Positions 6,453-11,092 of a stretch of 11,092 bases of DNA are shown one piece after another. The stretch is from an uncultured Porphyromonadaceae bacterium (lineage in GTDB: Bacteria; Bacteroidota; Bacteroidia; Bacteroidales; Muribaculaceae). The stretch spans positions 1 to 11,092 of the forward strand of contig CABUTY010000014.1 in assembly GCA_902494595.1 (NCBI GenBank), given 5' to 3'. Within the stretch, counting starts at the first letter, position 1, and each line of letters starts with the position of its first letter. Under the pieces are notes generated by a model that had not been told where the DNA came from, did no database searches, and saw only the letters and a program-made list of their open reading frames with translations. The position numbers and the translations under genes were made by a program.

Positions 6453-7043
6453 ATGGCAAACACCACCACCTTGACCGACGAGCAGCTTGTCAAGGCATAT
6501 GCGCAAGGTAGCAACGAAGCATTCGATACATTGCTTAAGCGCCACCAGGACCGGATATTCAACTATATACTCCGTATCATCAAGAACGAGGATATAGCCA
6601 ACGATATATTTCAGGAGACCTTCGTGAAGGCCATCCAGACCATCCGCAACGGCAGGTACACGGAGAACGGCAAATTCCCCGCCTGGATTTCCAGAATAGC
6701 GCATAACCTGATAATCGACTATTATCGGCAGGAAAAATCAGAAAACCTACAGTCGGCCGACCTTACCGACATCGATGTGCTCAACCGCAAGGAACTTTGC
6801 GAGCAGACCATCGAGGACATAATGGTCACCGACCAAATTAAAGCTGACGTGAAGCTACTGATTGAAGAGCTCCCCGAGCTCCAGCGTCAGGTGCTGCGTA
6901 TGAGATACTACCAGAACCTCAGCTTCAAGGAAATAGCCGAAATCACCGGCGTGAGCATCAACACAGCTCTCGGTCGCATGAGATACGCCATTCTCAACCT
7001 CCGCCGCATTGCTCACGAAAAGGATATCGTCCTTACCCTCTGA
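6453..7043 (+). CDS. RNA polymerase sigma-70 family factor, ECF type
   Basis: This 196-residue protein has the two-domain ECF layout. Sigma-2 (about residues 20-92) includes FDTLLKRHQDRIFNYILRI, the core-binding segment DIANDIFQETFVKA, and the -10 recognition end FPAWISRIAHNLIIDYYR. A linker of about 45 residues follows, and then sigma-4 (139-185) with the helix-turn-helix NLSFKEIAEITGVSINTALG and the ending MRYAILNLRR. Such factors direct RNA polymerase to a small alternative regulon, usually under an anti-sigma factor. No anti-sigma or carboxylate-sensor gene lies next to it: upstream is prmA and downstream a separate small ORF and glnS. The gene is monocistronic, with its own promoter and terminator. 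Its subgroup and stimulus cannot be read from sequence alone. Confidence 0.92.
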   Translation: MANTTTLTDEQLVKAYAQGSNEAFDTLLKRHQDRIFNYILRIIKNEDIANDIFQETFVKAIQTIRNGRYTENGKFPAWISRIAHNLIIDYYRQEKSENLQSADLTDIDVLNRKELCEQTIEDIMVTDQIKADVKLLIEELPELQRQVLRMRYYQNLSFKEIAEITGVSINTALGRMRYAILNLRRIAHEKDIVLTL

Positions 7044-7064
7044 CCACATTGAGAAATAATTATC

Positions 7065-7096
7065 ACACCGCCTGAACATTCAGACGGTGTTTTTTT
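7065..7096 (+). terminator. Intrinsic terminator of the sigma factor gene
   Basis: ACACCGCCTG (7065-7074) pairs with CAGACGGTGT (7081-7090) with a single C/A mismatch around the loop AACATT. A run of seven T residues follows directly (7090-7096). It begins 22 bp after the sigma factor stop. Confidence 0.85.
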
Positions 7097-7259
7097 ATGC
7101 ACCTCTCAATAAAAAACCAATTCCATGCGTTATAATAGTGCTGTTCAGACACCGCCGGACATATCTTTCGGATTGACAATCTGCACAGCACAACCAAGTC
7201 AAAATAATTAAAACCACGGATAAATAAATCTCATACATATAAACATAACCTTATTGCCT

Positions 7260-7412
7260 ATGGCACACGAATACTCATTGAAAAATTCAGCCGACACCAA
7301 ACAGAAACAAATGACGACACCCAAGACCAGCACAGTCAACTTCATACGGCAGTTTGCCCGTACCTACGTCAAGGTGAAGGGATGCACCTTAGGTGCAATG
7401 GTGCTCAACTGA
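7260..7412 (+). CDS. Small 50-codon ORF upstream of glnS
   Basis: The frame runs from ATG 7260 to TGA 7410-7412 and encodes 50 residues. The C-terminal part (STVNFIRQFARTYVKVKG) ends in GAMVLN. I recall short Bacteroidales hypothetical proteins with the pattern xNFIxQFARxY and a small hydrophobic end near Asn-stop, so I think this is real, but the memory is not a database check. A second in-frame ATG at 7311 would give a 33-residue product that better fits that short family. The protein has no membrane helix. The preceding leader is AT-rich, with only a weak -7-like TATCTTTC at 7162-7169. A hairpin (7383-7397) lies inside the last codons, another at 7420-7450 follows the stop, and glnS begins 84 bp after it. 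It could be an independent gene or a leader ORF. Confidence 0.55.
   Translation: MAHEYSLKNSADTKQKQMTTPKTSTVNFIRQFARTYVKVKGCTLGAMVLN
7383..7397 (+). other. Small hairpin within the end of the small ORF
   Basis: TGCACC (7383-7388) and GGTGCA (7392-7397) form a perfect 6 bp stem with the loop TTA. It covers codons for Cys-Thr-Leu-Gly-Ala. With no T-tract it is not a terminator by itself, but it might pair alternatively or slow ribosomes near the stop codon. Confidence 0.4.
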
Positions 7413-7419
7413 CAGACCA

Positions 7420-7450
7420 CACCCTCGCAGTCGTACAGGCAGCGAGGGTG
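7420..7450 (+). promoter_or_regulatory. Hairpin between the small ORF and glnS (weak terminator or attenuator)
   Basis: CACCCTCGC (7420-7428) pairs perfectly with GCGAGGGTG (7442-7450) across a 13-base loop. The downstream sequence is ATTCATTAGTGATTTTC, only modestly T-rich, so termination would be weak or conditional. No good promoter of the TTTG / TAnnTTTG type is visible between this hairpin and the glnS ATG at 7497, which suggests that glnS transcription passes through the hairpin. Confidence 0.5.
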
Positions 7451-7496
7451 ATTCATTAGTGATTTTCAGAACAACATCTTTTTTACAGTACGTAAA

Positions 7497-9203
7497 ATGG
7501 CAGAGATAACGATCGACGAACAGGCGACTCCGGAGGGAGGCCTCAGCTTTGTGGAACAAGAGATAGTAGCCGACCTTGCCGCCGGCAAGAACGGCGGCCG
7601 GCTCAACACCCGATTTCCTCCCGAGCCCAACGGCTACCTGCATATCGGCCACGCCAAAGCATTCATCATGGACTTCGGCGCCGCCGAAAAATTCGGAGGC
7701 ACCTGCAACCTCCGTTTCGACGACACAAACCCGCAGAAAGAGGATACGGAATATGTGGAGGCCATCAAGGAAGACATCCATTGGCTCGGTTACGACTGGG
7801 GCGACCGCCTCTATTACGCCTCCGACTATTTCCCGAAGCTCTACGACCTTGCGGTGCGTCTCATCAAAGAGGGGAAGGCATATGTCGACGAGCAGACCAG
7901 CGAACAGATAGCCGCTCAGAAAGGGACTCCCACACAGCCCGGCACCAACAGCCCCTACCGCGACAGACCCGTGGAAGAGAACCTCGACCTTTTCGAGCGC
8001 ATGAACAAAGGTGAGTTCGAGGAAGGCTCGATGGTGCTTCGCGCCAAAATCGACATGGCCTCCGACAACATGCACTTCCGCGACCCTATCATGTACCGCA
8101 TCATCAAGACGCCCCATTGGCGCACCGGCGACACATGGAAGGTATATCCAATGTACGACTTCGCTCACGGTCAGAGCGACTACTTCGAAGGCGTGACACA
8201 CTCCATATGCACCCTCGAGTTCGTGCCTCACCGCCCTCTCTATGAATATTTCGTCAAAGAGCTGGCCGACGAGTCATACTGCCCGCGACAGATAGAGTTC
8301 AACCGCCTCAACCTCACCTATACCGTGATGAGCAAGCGCAAGCTCCTGCAGCTCGTCAAGGAAGGCCTCGTGGCCGGCTGGGACGACCCCCGCATGCCTA
8401 CCCTCCGAGGCCTGAGACGGCGCGGTTATACCCCCCAGAGCATCAAGAATTTCATCAACCGCATCGGTTACACCAAATATGAGGCTCTGAACCACATAGA
8501 ACTGCTCGAGCACTCCATCCGCGAAGACCTCAACGCCACAGCCACACGCGTGAGCGTGGTCCAGAATCCCGTGAAACTTATTCTCGACAACTATCCCGCC
8601 GACAAAACCGAGATGATGGAGATGGACAACAATCCCGAGAACCTTGCCGAAGGCACCCATCAGATGCCCTTCAGCCGCGAACTCTGGATTGAACGCGACG
8701 ACTTCATGGAGAATCCGCCCAAGAAATTCTTCCGCATGACCCCCGGCAAGGAGGTGCGTCTCAAAGGTGCTTACATCGTGAACTGCACAGGTGTCGACAA
8801 AGATGCCGAAGGGAATATCACGGCCATTCACGCCACCTACGACCCCGAGACCCGCAGCGGCCTCCCCGGTGCCGACCGGAAAGTGAAAGGCACTCTTCAC
8901 TGGGTATCCGTCCCTACTGCCGTCAAAGCCGAAATCCGCGACTACGACCGTCTTTTCTCCGTGGAGAACCCCGGCGCCGAGGAAGGCGATTTCCGCGACC
9001 TGCTGAACCCCGACTCGCTCAAAGTTCGCGAAAATGCCATGATCGAACCCTGGCTCGCTGAACGTATCAAACAGGGCGACCACTACCAGTTCCAGCGTCT
9101 CGGATATTATGTCGTCGACAAGGACTCCACACCCCAACATCCCGTATTCAACAAGACCATCGGCCTCAAGGACACCTGGGCCAAGGTTCAGAAAAAATCC
9201 TGA
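7497..9203 (+). CDS. glnS: Glutaminyl-tRNA synthetase GlnRS
   Basis: GlnRS charges tRNA-Gln with glutamine in the cytoplasm. The 568 residues show the class I Rossmann fold, with PPEPNGYLHIGHAKA (HIGH at 49-52), FDDTNPQKEDTEYV, and the GlnRS-type stretch YPMYDFAHGQSDYFEGVTHS followed by CTLEF. This separates GlnRS from GluRS. The second catalytic signature MSKRK is at 278-282. The C-terminal half has the beta-barrel anticodon-binding domains, including FFRMTPGKEVRLKGAY. Length is close to the E. coli enzyme (554). The ATG at 7497 has no Shine-Dalgarno sequence and an A/T-rich leader. Presence of GlnRS means direct charging of tRNA-Gln is available. A strong terminator follows the stop by about 17 bp. 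Assignment is firm. Confidence 0.96.
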   Translation: MAEITIDEQATPEGGLSFVEQEIVADLAAGKNGGRLNTRFPPEPNGYLHIGHAKAFIMDFGAAEKFGGTCNLRFDDTNPQKEDTEYVEAIKEDIHWLGYDWGDRLYYASDYFPKLYDLAVRLIKEGKAYVDEQTSEQIAAQKGTPTQPGTNSPYRDRPVEENLDLFERMNKGEFEEGSMVLRAKIDMASDNMHFRDPIMYRIIKTPHWRTGDTWKVYPMYDFAHGQSDYFEGVTHSICTLEFVPHRPLYEYFVKELADESYCPRQIEFNRLNLTYTVMSKRKLLQLVKEGLVAGWDDPRMPTLRGLRRRGYTPQSIKNFINRIGYTKYEALNHIELLEHSIREDLNATATRVSVVQNPVKLILDNYPADKTEMMEMDNNPENLAEGTHQMPFSRELWIERDDFMENPPKKFFRMTPGKEVRLKGAYIVNCTGVDKDAEGNITAIHATYDPETRSGLPGADRKVKGTLHWVSVPTAVKAEIRDYDRLFSVENPGAEEGDFRDLLNPDSLKVRENAMIEPWLAERIKQGDHYQFQRLGYYVVDKDSTPQHPVFNKTIGLKDTWAKVQKKS

Positions 9204-9219
9204 ACGGATACATAATTAC

Positions 9220-9264
9220 AACGAAAGGCACTTCCCGGTTGAGAAGTGCCTTTCGTTTTATTTG
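9220..9264 (+). terminator. Strong intrinsic terminator of glnS
   Basis: ACGAAAGGCACTTC (9221-9234) pairs perfectly with GAAGTGCCTTTCGT (9243-9256) around an 8-base loop, and one more A/T pair can form below. TTTTATTTG follows. It lies between convergent genes. Read from the minus strand the T-tract is poor, so it mainly serves glnS, although it could also stop transcription of the lipoprotein operon. Confidence 0.88.
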
Positions 9265-9267
9265 TAT

Positions 9268-9299
9268 AAGTAACCGGCCAAAATTATGAACAGTTACTT
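9268..9299. repeat. Intergenic element AAGTAA-N20-TTACTT, copy B
   Basis: AAGTAAC (9268-9274) and GTTACTT (9293-9299) form a 7 bp inverted repeat. The right portion TTATGAACAGTTACTT (9284-9299) matches copy A (4601-4616) at 15 of 16 positions. It lies directly after the glnS terminator and 10 bp beyond the 3' end of the convergent lipoprotein gene. The spacing between the arms is 6 bp longer than in copy A. Confidence 0.45.
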
Positions 9300-9308
9300 T
9301 TACTCATG

Positions 9309-10076
9309 TCAGGGAGGCAGCAGACGCTGTGAGTGCATGCGATAATATTGCGTGGAATCGAAGGGGAGCGTCTCGAGCGATATGGAGTCGATCCATAAGG
9401 GCAATGCCGTTTCTTTGGATACGTACAGATGTCCGAAAGTCCTCTTTATCTTCATAGCCGTGTCGGTCTGAAGCTCCATCTCCTGCTTACGCTGCGAGCT
9501 CGCCCTTCTTGCAAGATAAGTCATCGACCCGTCGGCATACTCCACGCCGAACAGGAGGAAAGCATCGGCACTGTTGTGGAACCTCATGCGCCAGCGCAAA
9601 GCGGAACCAGGCTTTATATCCGCCATAGGCAATGAGAAACGGAGCACATTGGAGCCCGACTGCTCCGAGATCATGGCCATACGCGAATATGGCCACAAAT
9701 TCTCCATCTTCTCCGCTTCCTTGCCGGCATCCCCTTTCAGACCGGCATAATAACGCCGCCGTTTCTCCAGCTCATGACGCGTGCGTCGGTCAAGCTTGTA
9801 ATAGTCGTCAACATTGCGGCCATACCATGCCATGGTGCTGTCGAACTCCTGCCGGGTCACGCCGTGGGCCTCCAGGATTCCCTCGGTGATACGCCTGTTC
9901 AGCTCCTCGCGGTTTCCACCCGTGGGCTGCGTCTGCAGATACCCCTCGGCTATCTCCATGTCGGCCACGAGCGATGCCATCTCTTTGTCGGAGAGCACAT
10001 GCTCCGGACGGCGCACACAGCCTGTCGCCGCAAGCATCGCCCCAAGCATCAGGATATGCACTCCCCTGCAGGTCAT
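9309..10076 (-). CDS. Lipoprotein with DUF4296-like N-terminal region
   Basis: The 255-residue product begins with a short signal peptide with a lipobox LAATGC, so signal peptidase II should cut before Cys20 and the protein would be lipid-anchored in the envelope. The segment HVLSDKEMASLVADMEIAEGY following the cysteine matches what I know of DUF4296, a Bacteroidetes lipoprotein domain of unknown function found next to lspA. Residues about 70-125 are helical and charged (FDSTMAWYGRNVDDYYKLDRR). The C-terminal half (about 145-245) looks beta-rich and is not recognised. The ATG overlaps the lspA stop (ATGA, 10073-10076), so it is translationally coupled to the enzyme that should process it. No function beyond envelope location is predicted. 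Confidence 0.85.
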   Translation of the reverse strand: MTCRGVHILMLGAMLAATGCVRRPEHVLSDKEMASLVADMEIAEGYLQTQPTGGNREELNRRITEGILEAHGVTRQEFDSTMAWYGRNVDDYYKLDRRTRHELEKRRRYYAGLKGDAGKEAEKMENLWPYSRMAMISEQSGSNVLRFSLPMADIKPGSALRWRMRFHNSADAFLLFGVEYADGSMTYLARRASSQRKQEMELQTDTAMKIKRTFGHLYVSKETALPLWIDSISLETLPFDSTQYYRMHSQRLLPP

Positions 10077-10771
10077 TTCATGCCCTTTCTTTTGCCCTCA
10101 TTCAGCCCCTTGCCGGAGCGAGGCCTCGTCAACACGGCATAGGCTATGCCCGTGTCGCGGCTGTAGAAGAATATCAGCAACGCCACGCCCACACATATCG
10201 CCGCATCGGCTATGTTGAAGATATAGGCGAAAAACTCATAATACTGGCCGCCTACAAAGGGCATCCATTCAGGCCACACGAAATCGAACAGCGGGAAATA
10301 GAGCATGTCGACCACTCTCCCCTCGAACCATCCGGCATATCCGCCACCGTCGGGAAAGAGCACGGCAGTCTCCGGAGGCATGGGATTGTTGAAAGCCACG
10401 CCGTAGAACACGCAGTCGAAGATATTTCCGGTGGCACCGGCGGTAATTAGAGCCATTGCCACCAGAAAGCCGCGCCGCAACGTACGCATGCCCCGAATCT
10501 TCAGCAACAGCCATATCAGCAGACAGACCACTGCCAGCCGGCCGAAGGTCAGGAAGAGCTTGCTCGTAAGCTCCATGCCGAAGGCCATGCCGTTGTTCTC
10601 TATAAACTTAAGATGGAACCAAGAAAAGAGGGGCAAGTCCTCGCCCATATAGAACGAGGTCTTGACCCATATTTTCATAGCCTGGTCGGCAATGATTATG
10701 CCGGCCACCACCAGCAGGAGCATTACGCCGTTACGGCGTCTGCGGTCACTTATCGCGATGGATTCTTGCAT
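10073..10771 (-). CDS. lspA: Lipoprotein signal peptidase LspA (signal peptidase II)
   Basis: LspA is an inner-membrane aspartyl protease that removes the signal peptide from diacylglyceryl-modified prolipoproteins. The 232-residue protein has four predicted membrane helices. Visible family motifs are ADQAMK (Asp29-Gln30), FIENNGMAFG (56-65), GNIFD with catalytic Asp119, GRVVDMLYFP (151-160), and FNIADAAI with catalytic Asp189. The usual Arg after GNxxD is Cys120 here. Spacing between the two catalytic aspartates is 70 residues, against 27 in the E. coli enzyme, because of an insertion rich in Pro, Gly and aromatic residues and probably periplasmic; longer LspA is typical of Bacteroidetes. 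The C-terminus has a basic tail (RSGKGLNEGKRKGMK). The start overlaps the ileS end by 26 bp and the stop overlaps the lipoprotein start by 4 bp. Confidence 0.93.
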   Translation of the reverse strand: MQESIAISDRRRRNGVMLLLVVAGIIIADQAMKIWVKTSFYMGEDLPLFSWFHLKFIENNGMAFGMELTSKLFLTFGRLAVVCLLIWLLLKIRGMRTLRRGFLVAMALITAGATGNIFDCVFYGVAFNNPMPPETAVLFPDGGGYAGWFEGRVVDMLYFPLFDFVWPEWMPFVGGQYYEFFAYIFNIADAAICVGVALLIFFYSRDTGIAYAVLTRPRSGKGLNEGKRKGMK

Positions 10772-11092
10772 TTATCTGCTTGTTGTCGATGTCGAAAGCC
10801 ACGGTGTCGTCGCCCTCAAGACCCTCCACGAGCCGCACATCGTTGGCGAGCACCTGATTGGCCAGATAAGAGCCGAAAGACTCGAGAGCCTCACGCACCT
10901 CAGGGGTATCGCTGAGCTCCACCACTATCTTGTCGGTAATGTCGAAGTCGCGGCTCTTGCGCTCATTCTGAATACGGTTCACGAGTTCACGGGCGAGACC
11001 CTCATTCTTGAGTTCGGGCGTCACGGTGACATCGAGGGCCACAGTGAGCTGGCCGTCGTTGGCCACCTGCCATCCGGGCACATCCTCGGCGG
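10746..11092 (-). CDS. ileS: Isoleucyl-tRNA synthetase, C-terminal end (5' part outside window)
   Basis: IleRS charges tRNA-Ile. Only the last 115 or so residues are present and the frame is open to the right edge, so the GTG near 11081 is internal. The text matches the IleRS C-terminus: LTVALDVTVTPELKNEGLAR, followed by ELVNRIQNERKSRDFDITDK, a segment strongly conserved in the long bacterial and eukaryote-like IleRS type, and a closing beta-rich part ending in NARIHRDK. The stop is at 10746-10748 and lies 26 bp inside lspA, which starts at 10771 in another frame. The HIGH and KMSKS motifs lie outside the window. Identification rests on the C-terminal signature and on the ileS-lspA order that is common in bacteria. 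Confidence 0.9.
   Translation of the reverse strand, partial: AEDVPGWQVANDGQLTVALDVTVTPELKNEGLARELVNRIQNERKSRDFDITDKIVVELSDTPEVREALESFGSYLANQVLANDVRLVEGLEGDDTVAFDIDNKQINARIHRDK

Noticed and set aside
7131..7137. TATAAT-like sequence upstream of the small ORF
   Set aside because: Bacteroidetes primary promoters do not use the E. coli -10 box, and no suitable -35 or -33 partner is present.
7389..9140. Two long minus-strand frames (280 and 288 codons) opposite glnS
   Set aside because: They are antisense shadows of a conserved synthetase and their hypothetical products show no family features. They reflect the codon bias of glnS.

Overview
The window looks like ordinary chromosome from a GC-rich member of the Bacteroidales, and a Muribaculaceae-like organism is my best guess. 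The clues are two promoters of the Bacteroidetes form (-33 TTG-type box, 20 bp spacer, -7 box TAATTTTG), start codons in A-rich leaders without clear Shine-Dalgarno sequences, a DUF4296-type lipoprotein directly after lspA, and an LspA with a long internal insertion. The family placement is inference; no rRNA or other taxonomic marker is present.

Region 1 (1-3873) concerns DNA repair. The 3' part of recJ is followed, with an ATGA stop/start overlap, by a complete recQ-type helicase gene. A umuC-type Y-family polymerase gene faces them and its 3' end overlaps the recQ end by 27 bp. No umuD lies beside umuC in the window.

Region 2 (3874-6274) begins with a divergent intergenic region carrying a umuC promoter and a perfect 12 bp palindrome. 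Two tandem YtxH-like single-helix proteins follow, then an intrinsic terminator. After it come a two-helix PF07332-type (YqjE/holin-X-like) membrane protein, a small lysine-rich protein of unknown function, and prmA (ribosomal protein L11 methyltransferase). The last three genes are closely packed and probably one operon.

Region 3 (6275-9203) holds an ECF-type sigma factor gene with a textbook Bacteroidetes promoter and its own terminator, a 50-codon small ORF followed by a hairpin, and glnS (glutaminyl-tRNA synthetase) with a strong terminator.

Region 4 (9204-11092, minus strand) is an overlapping chain read from right to left: the 3' end of ileS, lspA (signal peptidase II), and a lipoprotein gene whose product should itself be an LspA substrate.

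No mobile element, CRISPR array, tRNA or rRNA gene was seen. I found no convincing new defence or metabolic system. The most interesting items are the small ORF and hairpins before glnS, a repeated AAGTAA...GAACAGTTACTT element placed just after two terminators, and the small envelope-protein cluster attached to prmA.
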